Below the pieces are notes generated by a model. It did not search any database. It was given only the letters and a program-made list of their open reading frames with translations, and was not told where the DNA came from. DNA of 64,000 bases from Pseudomonadota bacterium. GTDB taxonomy: Bacteria; Pseudomonadota; Gammaproteobacteria; Burkholderiales; Burkholderiaceae_C. This document shows positions 19,340 through 29,060 of the stretch, piece after piece (position 1 is the stretch's first letter; every line of letters begins with the position of its first letter). Position numbers and translations under genes: made by a program. The DNA is taken from assembly GCA_021783695.1 (NCBI GenBank), contig JAJXTO010000010.1:25134-89133 (forward strand). Reading direction: 5' to 3'.

Positions 19340-20499
19340 AGCAATCAAACGCCGTGTTCAGCGACGACGACCAGCGCCACATGCGCCGGGCGCTCGAACT
19401 GGCACGCGGCGCGATGTACCGCACCAGCCCCAACCCGCGCGTGGGCTGCGTGCTGGTGCGTGACGGCACGGTGCTGGGCGAAGGCGCCACGCTGGCCGCC
19501 GGTCAGGATCATGCCGAGGTGCAGGCAGTCAAGCAGGCATGGGAACGCGGCCATCGACTGCAGGGCGCCACCGCCTATGTGACCCTGGAGCCCTGCGCGC
19601 ACCACGGGCGCACACCGCCCTGCGCCGATCTGCTGGCGACGCAGGGGGTGCAGCGCGTGGTCGCGGCCCTGGCGGACCCCAATCCGCTGGTGGCGGGCAA
19701 GGGACTGGAGCGGCTGCGGCAGGCCGGGGCGCGGGTACAGGTCGGCCTGCTCGAGGACGAGGCGCGCGAGATCAACATTGGCTTCATCTCCCGCATGCTG
19801 CGCGGCACGCCCTGGGTGCGGCTCAAGGTTGCCGCATCGCTGGACGGCGTCACGGCCCTGCCCAATGGGGAGAGCCAGTGGATCACCGGGGAAGCCGCGC
19901 GCGCCGACGGCCACCACTGGCGCGCCCGCGCCTGTGCCGTGCTCACCGGCCTGGGCACGGTGCGGGCGGACGATCCGCAGCTCACGGTGCGTGCGGTGGA
20001 CACCCCGCGCCAGCCGATCCGCATCGTCATCGACAGCCGACTGGAACTGCCGACGACTGCGCGCCTGCTGCAAAGCGCGGCGTCGCCACTGTGGATCGTG
20101 CACGCCCTGCCAACAGAGGCCGCCGCGCCCAGGCTGGCGGCGCTGCGCGTTGCGGCAATGCCCGGCCTGGATCTGCAGGACATTGCACTGCCCCCCGATG
20201 CCGACAAGCCCGGCAAGACCGATCTGCGCGCCCTGATGTGGGCGCTTGGCCAGCGTGGGGTCAACGAGCTGCACTGCGAAGCCGGCGAGAAACTCAACGG
20301 CTCCCTGCTGCGTGCCGGAGTGGTCGATGAACTGCTGCTGTATCTTGCGCCGTCCCTGCTCGGACAAGGCGCCGGGCTGGCTGCGATCGGGCCGTTTCAC
20401 ACGCTCGCCGAAGGCCTGCCGCTGCGCTGGCACGCGGTCGACCCTGTGGGCGACGATCTGCGCATTCTGGCGCGCCTTCCTTCTTCCCTCTCGTTCTGA
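19336..20499 (+). CDS. ribD: Bifunctional riboflavin-specific deaminase/reductase RibD
   Basis: 387 residues. The N-terminal deaminase (about 1-150) has the zinc motif HAEVQA and [11 protein letters not shown]; the C-terminal NADPH-dependent reductase starts at [11 protein letters not shown]. Together they carry out the second and third steps after GTP cyclohydrolase II in riboflavin synthesis. ATG 19336 overlaps the nrdR stop by 4 nt, and ribE starts 6 nt after its stop. Confidence 0.94.
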   Translation: MKQSNAVFSDDDQRHMRRALELARGAMYRTSPNPRVGCVLVRDGTVLGEGATLAAGQDHAEVQAVKQAWERGHRLQGATAYVTLEPCAHHGRTPPCADLLATQGVQRVVAALADPNPLVAGKGLERLRQAGARVQVGLLEDEAREINIGFISRMLRGTPWVRLKVAASLDGVTALPNGESQWITGEAARADGHHWRARACAVLTGLGTVRADDPQLTVRAVDTPRQPIRIVIDSRLELPTTARLLQSAASPLWIVHALPTEAAAPRLAALRVAAMPGLDLQDIALPPDADKPGKTDLRALMWALGQRGVNELHCEAGEKLNGSLLRAGVVDELLLYLAPSLLGQGAGLAAIGPFHTLAEGLPLRWHAVDPVGDDLRILARLPSSLSF

Positions 20500-20505
20500 A
20501 TCACC

Positions 20506-21138
20506 ATGTTCACCGGACTCATTACGGCAATTGCCACCATCGCCAGCGCCACGCCGCTGGGGGCCGACAAGCACCACGGCAAGCACATCACCCTGCGGGT
20601 CGAGCCGCAGTGGCTGCAGGGCGTGCAACTGGGCGACAGCATTGCCATCAGCGGCGCCTGCATGACCGTGGTGGACTTGCAGACCGACGGTTTCGCCGTC
20701 GACATCTCGGCCGAAAGTCTGGCGCGCACAACCGGCCTCGATGCGGTGGGCGCGTTGGTCAATCTGGAGCAGTCGCTGGCCTTGTCCACCAAGCTTGGCG
20801 GCCATCTGGTGACCGGACATGTGGACGGCGTCGGCCATGTGGCCACGTTCGAGCCCGTCGGCGAATCCTGGCTTCTGGAGGTGGATGCGCCGCCCGAACT
20901 CGGCAAATTCTTTGCCTACAAAGGCTCCATCGTGGTCAACGGCGTGAGCCTCACGGTCAACCGTGTCCAGGACCTGCCGCAGCATTGCCGCGTGAGCATC
21001 AACCTCATTCCGCATACGGTGCAGCACACCAATCTGCACCAGCTTCAAAAGGGCGCCGCGGTCAATCTGGAAATCGACCTGATCGCGCGCTATGTGGAAC
21101 GCATGCTGAGCACCGATCGGAGAAACCATCATGTGTGA
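20506..21138 (+). CDS. ribE: Riboflavin synthase, alpha subunit
   Basis: 210 residues. It dismutates two molecules of 6,7-dimethyl-8-ribityllumazine into riboflavin. The start MFTGLI and the two tandem lumazine-binding domains (GDSIAISGACMTV in the first, GSIVVNGVSLTV in the second) are clear, with the catalytic-site Cys-Met in the first domain. It overlaps the next gene by 8 nt. The symbol is ribC in E. coli. Confidence 0.94.
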   Translation: MFTGLITAIATIASATPLGADKHHGKHITLRVEPQWLQGVQLGDSIAISGACMTVVDLQTDGFAVDISAESLARTTGLDAVGALVNLEQSLALSTKLGGHLVTGHVDGVGHVATFEPVGESWLLEVDAPPELGKFFAYKGSIVVNGVSLTVNRVQDLPQHCRVSINLIPHTVQHTNLHQLQKGAAVNLEIDLIARYVERMLSTDRRNHHV

Positions 21139-21943
21139 ACTGTTCGCCTACTCCAGCCGTGTGCCTGCGCGGGTACGGTTCGCCTTCCGCGAATTCGCCC
21201 GGCACGGCGGCCCGCACGCGGCAAACCCGGACGGCTGGGGCGCGGCCTATTTCGAAGGAGTGGACGCGCATGTGCTGCGCGAAGCCCAGCCCGCGCTCTC
21301 CAGCGCCTTCGTCCCGGTACTGGAGAAGCACGACTTCCACAGCCCGCTGGTCATTGCCCACATCCGCCGCGCCTCGCGCGGGCCGGTCTCCTTGGTGAAC
21401 ACCCAGCCCTTCTCCCGTGAACTGTTCGGGCGCCGACACATCTTTGCCCACAACGGCGACCTGCCCGACATCGACCGCATCCTGCCGCTTGCGCACACCG
21501 CGTACCGGCCGATGGGCCAGACCGATTCCGAGCATGCCTTCTATGTGCTGATGCAGGATCTCATCGCCCTCGACGCCGCAGGCGGCAGCGACGACCTGAA
21601 ACGCCGCATCGACGTGGTGTCCGGCTTCGCCGCCAGACTGCGCGCCATCGGCCCGGCAAACTTTCTGTTCACCGACGGCGACCTGCTGTTCGCCCATGCC
21701 CACCACCGTCTCAGCCATCCCGGCAACACCTGGGTTCCTGGCCTGCACATGCTGTTGCGCGAGGCTGCCAGCGAGCATCAGGTGCGCGCCTCCGGCCTGC
21801 ATGTCCAGGGCCGGGACGACAAGCCGGCCCCCGCCGTGCTGCTGGCCAGCGTGCCGCTCACACCGGAAGTCTGGGAGCCGCTGCCCGAAAACACCCTGCT
21901 GGCGCTGCAACAGGGTCGGCTGATTGCACGAGTGAATTCCTGA
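21131..21943 (+). CDS. Class II glutamine amidotransferase (YafJ/EgtC-like)
   Basis: 270 residues. The Met is followed by the catalytic nucleophile Cys2 (MCELFAYSS). NPDGWGAAYF, HIRRASRG and AHNGDL are the usual glutaminase landmarks. The protein is a stand-alone class II glutaminase domain of the YafJ/EgtC type, which hydrolyses an amide such as glutamine or a gamma-glutamyl compound. There is no synthetase domain and no ergothioneine genes nearby, so the substrate is unknown. It overlaps ribE by 8 nt, implying translational coupling. Confidence 0.85.
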   Translation: MCELFAYSSRVPARVRFAFREFARHGGPHAANPDGWGAAYFEGVDAHVLREAQPALSSAFVPVLEKHDFHSPLVIAHIRRASRGPVSLVNTQPFSRELFGRRHIFAHNGDLPDIDRILPLAHTAYRPMGQTDSEHAFYVLMQDLIALDAAGGSDDLKRRIDVVSGFAARLRAIGPANFLFTDGDLLFAHAHHRLSHPGNTWVPGLHMLLREAASEHQVRASGLHVQGRDDKPAPAVLLASVPLTPEVWEPLPENTLLALQQGRLIARVNS

Positions 21944-22045
21944 CGCAGCACTCGCGTTGTTCGGGTTGCAAACGGAAACAGCGTCCAATGCCCTCGCTGA
22001 TAAAGTGCGGCGCACAAAGTCGTTCATCAACCAAGCGCACACCAC

Positions 22046-22624
22046 ATGCCTATCGCACGCACCCGCTTCATTCCCCTGTTTTTCCTGGTCTGGCTGGCAC
22101 TCGTTCCGCGCATGAGCTGGGCGCTCGGCCTCGGCAGTGTGTCGGACTGGGCACAGGGCACCTGGAACACCGCTGTCAACACCACCGAACACGGCAAGGA
22201 CGACCTGTATTTCAGCGGCTACACCTGGCACGACCCCGGCACCTACACCGCGGCAAAACGCGCCACTCTCAACAGTCACGCCTGGGGCATCGGCTGGGGC
22301 CGCCACCAGATGGACGCCAGCGGCAATGAAGACATGGTCTACGCCATGATCTTTTCCGATTCGCACTGGAACGCCGAACCCGTGGTCGGCTACGCCCATC
22401 AATGGATGTTCAACAACGACGCTCCGGTGGGCTTCGGCCTGGGTTACACCCTGGCGGTCACGTCGCGTGCCGATATTTTCAAGAACATCCCCTTCCCCAT
22501 CGCCCTTCCCATCGCCTCCATCCGCTTTGGCAGGTTCTCGATCTACGGCACCTTCATCCCCAAGGTCAACAACAAGCTGAACAACGGTAACGTCGCCTTC
22601 TTCTTCGGTCGCTACGATTTCTGA
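22046..22624 (+). CDS. pagP: Lipid A palmitoyltransferase PagP
   Basis: 192 residues with a signal peptide (MPIARTRFIPLFFLVWLALV ... SWA). PagP is an eight-stranded outer-membrane barrel that transfers palmitate from phospholipid to lipid A. The catalytic His lies in YTWHDP and the Asp-Ser pair in IFSDSHWN; the strand patterns VGYAHQWMF, GFGLGYTLAVT and NNGNVAFFFGRYDF match the family. It sits between an amidotransferase gene and ribBA with its own 102-nt upstream gap. Confidence 0.85.
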   Translation: MPIARTRFIPLFFLVWLALVPRMSWALGLGSVSDWAQGTWNTAVNTTEHGKDDLYFSGYTWHDPGTYTAAKRATLNSHAWGIGWGRHQMDASGNEDMVYAMIFSDSHWNAEPVVGYAHQWMFNNDAPVGFGLGYTLAVTSRADIFKNIPFPIALPIASIRFGRFSIYGTFIPKVNNKLNNGNVAFFFGRYDF

Positions 22625-22695
22625 CCCGGCTGCGGCAAGCACACGAGCGCGATGCGCTTTTAGAATGGCGGGCTTTCCGCAGCGTCCCGCTCATC

Positions 22696-23829
22696 ATGCC
22701 CCTGTCTCCCATCTCCGACATCATTGCCGAGCTCAAGGCCGGGCGCATGGTCATCCTGGTGGATGAGGAAGACCGCGAAAACGAAGGCGATCTGGTGATC
22801 GCCGCCGAGCACATCACGCCGCAAGCGATCAACTTCATGGCCACGCATGCACGCGGCCTGATCTGCCTGACCCTCACCGCCCAGCGCTGTGCGCAGCTCG
22901 GCCTCAAGCACATGGTCGAGCACAACGGCTCGTCGCACGGCACCGCGTTCACCGCCTCCATCGAAGCCGCCGAGGGTGTGACCACCGGCATCTCCGCGGC
23001 CGACCGCGCCCGCACGGTGCAGGCCGCCGTGGCGCGCAACGCCCGGGCAAGCGATATCGTGCAGCCCGGCCATATCTTCCCACTGATGGCCGCAGAAGGC
23101 GGCGTGCTGATGCGCGCCGGGCACACCGAGGCCGGCTGCGACCTCGCCACCCTGGCCGGGCTGGAGCCCGCGGCCGTGATCTGCGAGGTGATGAACGCAG
23201 ACGGCAGCATGGCCCGCCTGCCCGACCTGGAACACTTCGCCGCCAAGCACGGCCTGAAGATCGGCGCCATTGCCGATCTCATCGAATATCGCAGCCGCAC
23301 CGAATCGCTGGTGCAACGCGTCGGCGAACACGCCATGCAGACCCCGTTCGGCGCCATGCGCTGCGTGGCCTATACCGACCGCGCTGGGCACGGCCTGCAC
23401 TTGACGCTGGTGCATGGCGATCTGGCCGCGCAGCCTGCACCGCTGGTGCGCGTGCACGAACCGCTGTCCGTGCTCGACCTGCTCGACACCACCTGCCAGC
23501 GCCATTCGTGGAATCTGCCGCAGGCGCTGGCCCGGATCGTGCGCGAGGGCGCCGGGATCGCCGTGCTGCTCAATTGCGGCGAATCGGCGCAGCAACTGAG
23601 CGCGCAATTCCAGCATCTGCTGCACCCCACGCCCACGCCGCCGAAATCGGGCGTTACCGCGCTGCGCGACTACGGCATCGGCGCGCAAATCCTGCGCGAC
23701 CTCGGCGTGCGGCAGATGCGTCTGCTCGGACAGCCGCGCAAAATGCCCAGCATGACGGGCTACGGGCTGGAGATCGTCGGCTTCGAGTCCGCGCAGAGCG
23801 CCAATCCCGCCTTGACGCCCGGCGCGTAA
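22696..23829 (+). CDS. ribBA: 3,4-dihydroxy-2-butanone 4-phosphate synthase with degenerate GTP cyclohydrolase II domain (RibBX-like)
   Basis: 377 residues. The N-terminal DHBP synthase (about 1-200) is complete: DEEDRENEGDLV, THARGLICL, HGTAFT and RAGHTEAGCDLATLAG. It makes the four-carbon unit for lumazine. The C-terminal part is homologous to GTP cyclohydrolase II, but the zinc CxnCxC cluster is gone: after VRVHEPLS there is only one Cys. The catalytic RxGxGxGL stretch reads REGAGIAVLL. The half is therefore probably inactive in GTP hydrolysis, and a separate RibA would be required. Similar hybrids have been called RibBX. ribH follows at 54 nt. Confidence 0.92.
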   Translation: MPLSPISDIIAELKAGRMVILVDEEDRENEGDLVIAAEHITPQAINFMATHARGLICLTLTAQRCAQLGLKHMVEHNGSSHGTAFTASIEAAEGVTTGISAADRARTVQAAVARNARASDIVQPGHIFPLMAAEGGVLMRAGHTEAGCDLATLAGLEPAAVICEVMNADGSMARLPDLEHFAAKHGLKIGAIADLIEYRSRTESLVQRVGEHAMQTPFGAMRCVAYTDRAGHGLHLTLVHGDLAAQPAPLVRVHEPLSVLDLLDTTCQRHSWNLPQALARIVREGAGIAVLLNCGESAQQLSAQFQHLLHPTPTPPKSGVTALRDYGIGAQILRDLGVRQMRLLGQPRKMPSMTGYGLEIVGFESAQSANPALTPGA

Positions 23830-23882
23830 GCTGTTGCCTTCCGCGCCCCTGCGGCGCGCCCACGGATCCATCCCCCCACGCC

Positions 23883-24368
23883 ATGCAAAACGTCCAGAAC
23901 CGCATTCTTTCCGAACAACTCGATGGCCGTGAGCTGCGCATCGCCGTGGTGCAAGCGCGCTTCAACACCGCGATCACCGACCGCATCACCCAGTCCTGCC
24001 TCGACGAGCTCGAGCGTCTGGGCGTGAACGAGGACGACATCGGTCTCTACACCGTGCCCGGCGCACTCGAGCTGCCTCTGATGCTGCAAGCGCTGGCCGA
24101 GAGCGAGGCGTTCGACGCGCTCATCGCCATCGGCTGCGTGATCCGCGGCGACACTTATCACTTCGAAGTGGTGTGCAACACCAGCGCCGCCGGCATCAAC
24201 CAGGTGGCGCTCGACTTCAACATGCCGGTGGCCAATGGCGTGCTCACGGTCGACAACGTCGAGCAAGCCGAAGCCCGCATCGACAAGGGCGCCGAATGCG
24301 CGCGCGTCGCGGTGGAAATGGCCAATCTGTTCATCGACATCAGCGCAGACGAAGACGAGACCGCATGA
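23883..24368 (+). CDS. ribH: 6,7-dimethyl-8-ribityllumazine synthase
   Basis: 161 residues. It condenses the RibD product and DHBP into lumazine in an icosahedral or decameric particle. IAVVQARFNTAITDR, TVPGALELPLM and GCVIRGDTYHFEVV carry the active-site residues (the His in TYHFE). ATG 23883 is the family start. The stop overlaps the nusB start by 4 nt, the classical ribH-nusB coupling. Confidence 0.95.
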   Translation: MQNVQNRILSEQLDGRELRIAVVQARFNTAITDRITQSCLDELERLGVNEDDIGLYTVPGALELPLMLQALAESEAFDALIAIGCVIRGDTYHFEVVCNTSAAGINQVALDFNMPVANGVLTVDNVEQAEARIDKGAECARVAVEMANLFIDISADEDETA

Positions 24369-24967
24369 CTGCACCGACCGTCCCCAAAAGCGCGCGGCGC
24401 AAGTCGCGCGAACTCGCGTTTCAAGGTATTTACGAGTGGCTGCTCGCTGGCAGCGACGCCGGTGCGATCGAAGCGTTTCTGCATGAACGCTACCCCACCA
24501 TCAAGCTCGACGACGCGCACTTCCAGTCGCTGCTGCACGGCGCGCTGGCCGAAGCCGGGCTGCTCGACGGCCTCATCCAGCCGCACATCGACCGCCAGAC
24601 CAGCGAGCTTTCCCCGGTGGAGCACGCCCTGCTGCTGATGGGCACGTTCGAGCTGCAGCACCATCTCGACGTGCCCTACCGCGTGGTCATCAACGAGGCG
24701 GTCGAGCTTGGCAAGGTGTATGGCGGGACCGACGGCTACAAATACGTCAACGGCGTGCTCGACCGCATCGCCGCGCAATTGCGCCAGATCGAAGTCGAGG
24801 CGGCCAACCAGTCGCACCCGCAGGGGCAGCCTGCATCCGACTTCAGCCCGCCGCCCAACCCCTACGCGCATGTGCCAGTGAGCCATAAGGCCAAGACCGC
24901 ACCGCGCCGCGCGGCACCACGCAGCGGCAGCCATCCATCCGGCCCGCGACCTCCGCGCAAAGTCTGA
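24365..24967 (+). CDS. nusB: Transcription antitermination protein NusB
   Basis: 200 residues. NusB with NusE (S10) binds boxA in rRNA leaders and supports antitermination. The helical core (RRKSRELAFQGIYEWLL ... SPVEHALLLMGTFEL ... VVINEAVELGKVYGG) ends near residue 145. A roughly 55-residue tail rich in Pro, Ser and basic residues follows and is not part of the normal fold; E. coli NusB has only 139 residues. It lies directly downstream of ribH with a 4-nt overlap. Confidence 0.92.
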   Translation: MTAPTVPKSARRKSRELAFQGIYEWLLAGSDAGAIEAFLHERYPTIKLDDAHFQSLLHGALAEAGLLDGLIQPHIDRQTSELSPVEHALLLMGTFELQHHLDVPYRVVINEAVELGKVYGGTDGYKYVNGVLDRIAAQLRQIEVEAANQSHPQGQPASDFSPPPNPYAHVPVSHKAKTAPRRAAPRSGSHPSGPRPPRKV

Positions 24968-24984
24968 ATCGCAACGCCCCCGCC

Positions 24985-26162
24985 ATGCGCCTCGCCCAAC
25001 GCAATCACTCCATCGAACCCTTCTACGTCATGGACGTGGTGCGCGCCGCCACGCAGCAGCAGGCGGCCTGGGAAACGCAGGGCAAGCGCATGATCCATCT
25101 CAGCGTGGGCGAGCCCGACTTCACCGCACCCGAGCCCGTGGTCGAAGCCGCCACCCGCGCGCTGCGCGATGGCCGTACCGGCTACACCCTGGCCCCCGGC
25201 CTGCCCGCGCTGCGCGAGTGCGTCGCGCAGCACTATGCGCAGGTGCACGGCGTGCAGATTGACCCGGCCCGCGTGTTCATCACCGCCGGCGCCTCCGGCG
25301 CGCTCACCCTGGCCAGCCTGCTGCTGTTCAACCCGGGCGACGAGGTGCTCATGCCCGACCCGAGCTATCCGTGCAACAAGAACTTCGTTGCCGCCGCGGG
25401 AGCGCGGGCACGCATGCTGCCCGCCCCGGCGCAGCAGCGTTTCCAGCTCACCGCGGGCGAAGTCGAAACCGCATGGAATGCGAATACAGCCGGGGTGCTG
25501 CTGGCCTCGCCGTCCAACCCCACCGGCACTTCCATCACCCCGGACGAATTGCGCTGCATTGCCGACGCCGTGCGCGCGCGGGACGGCGTCTGCCTGGTCG
25601 ATGAAATCTATCTCGGCCTCAGCTACGACGGCGCCTATGGCCACACCGCGCTGGCCGCGGGCGACGACATCATCACCGTCAACAGCTTTTCCAAATACTT
25701 CCAGATGACGGGCTGGCGGCTGGGCTGGCTGGTCGTGCCGCCCGCCCTCGTCGCCCCGCTGGAGCGCATGGCCGGCAATCTGTTCATCTGCGCCAGCAGC
25801 GTGGCGCAGCATGCCGCGCTGGCCTGCTTCGAACCCGACACCCTGGCCGAATACGAACGCCGCCGCGCCGAATTCCAGCGCCGCCGTGACCTGATCGTTC
25901 CCGGTCTCGAGGCCCTGGGCCTGCGGGTCCCCGTGCGACCCGACGGCGCCTTCTATGTCTACGCCGACTGCTCGGCCTACAGCGCCGACAGCTGGGACTT
26001 CTGCTTCGACGTGATGCGCGACACGGGCGTGGTGCTCGTGCCTGGCAAGGATTTCGGCGTGGCCGAGCCGCAGCGCTACTTCCGGCTGAGCTACGCCAAC
26101 AGCATCGCCAACCTGCAGGAAGCACTGTCCCGGCTGCAGGGCTATCTGGAGCGCAAGGCGGC

Positions 26163-26166
<4 letters not shown>
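24985..26166 (+). CDS. PLP-dependent class I aminotransferase
   Basis: 393 residues of fold type I. LSVGEPDFTAPEPVVEAA, ASPSNPTGT and the lysine that binds PLP in NSFSKYFQMTGWRLGW are visible, as is the arginine in YFRLSYANS that binds the substrate carboxylate. The family includes aspartate/alanine-type aminotransferases, and substrate choice cannot be read from sequence alone. It starts 17 nt after nusB and overlaps ybgC by 4 nt. Confidence 0.88.
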
Positions 26167-26603
<437 letters not shown>

Positions 26604-26660
26604 AGTTTGCCCGGCCGCGTGGCATCCCGCCTTGAACCTTTTTCCAGCGCGCATGTCCTC

Positions 26661-26734
26661 ACCAGGAAACGCGATGCCGACCCGGGTTTCCTCGATCCCC
26701 CTGGGGGCCCGGTCGGCAAGCCGACCCAGGGGAC
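26661..26734 (+). other. Structured intergenic segment before tolQ (two strong hairpins)
   Basis: A first hairpin pairs AGGAAAC (near 26664) with GTTTCCT (near 26686). Immediately after it, CCCCTGGG (26698-26705) pairs with CCCAGGGG (26725-26732), with an inner GTCGGC (26712-26717) and GCCGAC (26720-26725). There is no U-tract after it, so it is not a simple terminator. It may be an mRNA leader structure, a repeat element or a small RNA. Confidence 0.45.
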
Positions 26735-26838
26735 ACGCGACCTGATGCGTCCGCGCATTGGGGATTTGTTGTAATGCATGCCCTTCAACTGTCGTCGTTC
26801 TTTTTTCCATCACCAATCGCCAACCCAGCCAACTCCCC

Positions 26839-27585
26839 ATGGACCAAAACTTTTCCATCGTGTCGATGGTGCTCGGCGCCAGCATCGTGGTGCAGCTGGT
26901 GCTCGCGCTGCTGCTCTCGGTGTCGCTGGCGAGCTGGACCGTCATCTTCCGCAAGTATTTCGCCATCAAGTCCGCTCGCGTCAAGTCCGAAGACTTCGAG
27001 CAGGAGTTCTGGTCAGGCACCGGGCTGAACGATCTGTACCAATCGGCGCTGAACAATGGCCGCCGCGGCAGCCCGCTGCAGCGCATCTTCGCCTCGGGCA
27101 TGCGCGAATACCTCAAGCTGCGCGAGCGCCATGTGCTCGACGGCTCCACCCTGGTGGACGGCGCCCGCCGCGCCATGCGGGCGGCTTTTCAGCGCGAGAT
27201 GGACGCTCTCGAAGCCAACCTCTCCTTCCTGGCCTCGGTCGGCTCGGTCTCGCCGTATGTCGGTCTATTCGGCACGGTGTGGGGCATCATGCACGCCTTC
27301 GTCGGCCTGTCCAATCTGCAGCAGGTCACGCTGGCCACCGTCGCCCCCGGCATCGCCGAAGCGCTGGTCGCCACCGCGATTGGCCTGTTCGCGGCGATTC
27401 CGGCGGTGATCGCCTACAACTTTTTCGCCCGCGACATCGACCGCCTGGCCAACCGCTACGAGTCGTTCACCGAAGAGTTCTCCAACATCCTGCAGCGCCA
27501 GAGCGCGCCGCATCCGGCCGCGGCACAGGCCGCAGCGGCTGCTGGACGCGCCGACCCGGCCAGCGGATTTGGCGGAGGGCGCTGA
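26839..27585 (+). CDS. tolQ: Tol-Pal system protein TolQ
   Basis: 248 residues. TolQ forms the proton channel of the Tol-Pal motor with TolR, driving outer-membrane constriction at division. Three membrane spans are visible: near residues 12-35, then about 125-150 (FLASVGSVSPYVGLFGTVWGI) and 160-190 (ATAIGLFAAIPAVIAYNFF). The start at 26839 (MDQNFSIVSMV) is the family start, although the frame continues upstream. The last 30 residues are Ala/Gly-rich and not conserved. Confidence 0.93.
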   Translation: MDQNFSIVSMVLGASIVVQLVLALLLSVSLASWTVIFRKYFAIKSARVKSEDFEQEFWSGTGLNDLYQSALNNGRRGSPLQRIFASGMREYLKLRERHVLDGSTLVDGARRAMRAAFQREMDALEANLSFLASVGSVSPYVGLFGTVWGIMHAFVGLSNLQQVTLATVAPGIAEALVATAIGLFAAIPAVIAYNFFARDIDRLANRYESFTEEFSNILQRQSAPHPAAAQAAAAAGRADPASGFGGGR

Positions 27586-27586
27586 G

Positions 27587-28051
27587 ATGCCATCCATCCA
27601 ATCCAGCAGCCGCGGGCATCGCTCGCGCCGCGCTCTGGCCGACATCAACGTCGTGCCGTATATCGACGTCATGCTGGTGCTGCTGATCATTTTCATGGTC
27701 ACCGCGCCGCTCATCACGCCCACGGTGGTGAAGCTGCCCACGGTGGGCAATGCGCCGCAGGCGCCGAGCACGCTGGTGCAGGTCACCATCCAGAAGGACG
27801 ACACGCTGCAGATTGCGCTGCGCGACCCCAAGAGCAAGTCTGGCAATGCCGCGCCGCAGCCCGTCACTCTCAAGGAGTTGCCGCAGACCGTGCAACAGCT
27901 TGCCACGCAGGCCGGCCTGAGCCTGGACACCATGCCGGTGCTCATCGCCGCCGACAAAGACGTGAAATACGACGCGGTGATGCGCGCACTCAACATCCTC
28001 AAGCAGCATGGGGTGGAGCGCGTGGGCCTTGCCGTGCAGTCCAACCCCTGA
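27587..28051 (+). CDS. tolR: Tol-Pal system protein TolR
   Basis: 154 residues. ADINVVPYIDVMLVLLIIFM holds the single membrane span with the proton-path aspartate (D in YIDVML), followed by a periplasmic ExbD-like domain. The start at 27587 (MPSIQSS) lies 1 nt after the tolQ stop and behind a GGCGGAGGG ribosome-binding site within tolQ. An alternative start 18 nt upstream is less well placed. Confidence 0.92.
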   Translation: MPSIQSSSRGHRSRRALADINVVPYIDVMLVLLIIFMVTAPLITPTVVKLPTVGNAPQAPSTLVQVTIQKDDTLQIALRDPKSKSGNAAPQPVTLKELPQTVQQLATQAGLSLDTMPVLIAADKDVKYDAVMRALNILKQHGVERVGLAVQSNP

Positions 28052-28064
28052 TGCGTTCTCTGGC

Positions 28065-29060
28065 ATGAGTACGGCACGCTTTCCTTCTGGCGATCCCAAC
28101 GCGCTGCATCCACCGCATGAGCGGGGCACCATCCGCGCTTTCGGCTTGGCGGCGCTGTTTCATCTTCTGCTCATCGCCCTCATCGCCTTTGGTGTGCACT
28201 GGAAAAGCCATCCTCCGGAAGCGGTGGAAGCCGAGCTGTGGTCGCCCACGGTGCAGCGTGCCGCGCCGCGCCCCACCGCGCCGATGGAGCGCAAGCAGCC
28301 CCAGCCCGAACCGCGGCCGGCCCCGCCTCCGCCACCGCCCACGCCCGTCTTGGAGCCCAAGCCGCAACCTCAAGTGCAGCAGGCCGACATCGTGCTCCGG
28401 CAAGAACGCGAAGCCGCACTGAAAAAGCAGCAGGAGCAGCAGGCCCAGCTTGAAAAACGGCTGCGGGACGAGAAGAAAAAACTCGCCGAGGAAAAGCAGC
28501 GTCTGGCCGAGCAAAGGGCGCAGCAACAGCAGCGCGAACAGGCGCAGAAACTGGCCGAGAAACAGCGCGAAAAGGCGGAGAAACTTCAGCAGGAAAAGCT
28601 GGCGCAACAGAAAAAACTCGAGGCGCAACAACGTTTGGCGGAACAGAAGCAGAAGCAGCAAGAACAGCAACAGGCGCGGCTCGCAGCCTCGTCGCGCGAC
28701 GACTACATGAAGCATGTGTTGCAGCAGGCGGGCACGGGAGCGGCCACCAGCACGGGAACCGCGGCGCAAACTTCCGGGCCATCTGGCACCTATGCGGCGC
28801 GCATCGCCGGACTGGTGCGTGAAAACGTGACCTATCCCGAAATCAACCAGATCACTGGCGATCCGCGCGTGACCATTCTGGTCAATCTCGCACAGGATGG
28901 CGCCGTGCTCACCGCCAAGATCGAGCACTCCAGCGGCGTGCCGAGCTGGGATCAGGCCGTGCTGCGCGCCATCGAGCGGGTGGGCCGTTTTCCGCCGGAC
29001 AGCAACGGCAAGATCTGGACACCCATGCTGGTCAAGGCCGGGCCGCGCGACCCGGGTTGA
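28065..29060 (+). CDS. tolA: Tol-Pal system protein TolA
   Basis: 331 residues in three domains. Residues about 25-45 form the membrane anchor (AALFHLLLIALIAFGVHW). Residues about 60-220 form a Pro-rich then Lys/Glu/Gln/Ala-rich helical spacer crossing the periplasm. The last 95 residues are the TonB-like domain (YAARIAGLVRENVTYPEI ... VGRFPPDSNGKIWTPML) that contacts TolB and Pal. The stop codon abuts the convergent dnaE stop with no intervening base. TolB, Pal and CpoB are not next to it but 11 kb away. Confidence 0.92.
   Translation: MSTARFPSGDPNALHPPHERGTIRAFGLAALFHLLLIALIAFGVHWKSHPPEAVEAELWSPTVQRAAPRPTAPMERKQPQPEPRPAPPPPPPTPVLEPKPQPQVQQADIVLRQEREAALKKQQEQQAQLEKRLRDEKKKLAEEKQRLAEQRAQQQQREQAQKLAEKQREKAEKLQQEKLAQQKKLEAQQRLAEQKQKQQEQQQARLAASSRDDYMKHVLQQAGTGAATSTGTAAQTSGPSGTYAARIAGLVRENVTYPEINQITGDPRVTILVNLAQDGAVLTAKIEHSSGVPSWDQAVLRAIERVGRFPPDSNGKIWTPMLVKAGPRDPG

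Noticed and set aside
22661..22666. TAGAAT before ribBA, also seen near 58168 (argB) and 39917 (tolB), as a shared -10 box
   Set aside because: No matching -35 at 16-18 nt is present for any of the three. Kept only as a remark.
18763..22695. FMN riboswitch in front of the riboflavin genes
   Set aside because: I looked for the conserved RFN core (GGGGCGGGGTGAAATTCCC-like, ACCGGCGGT) before ribD, ribE and ribBA and did not see it.
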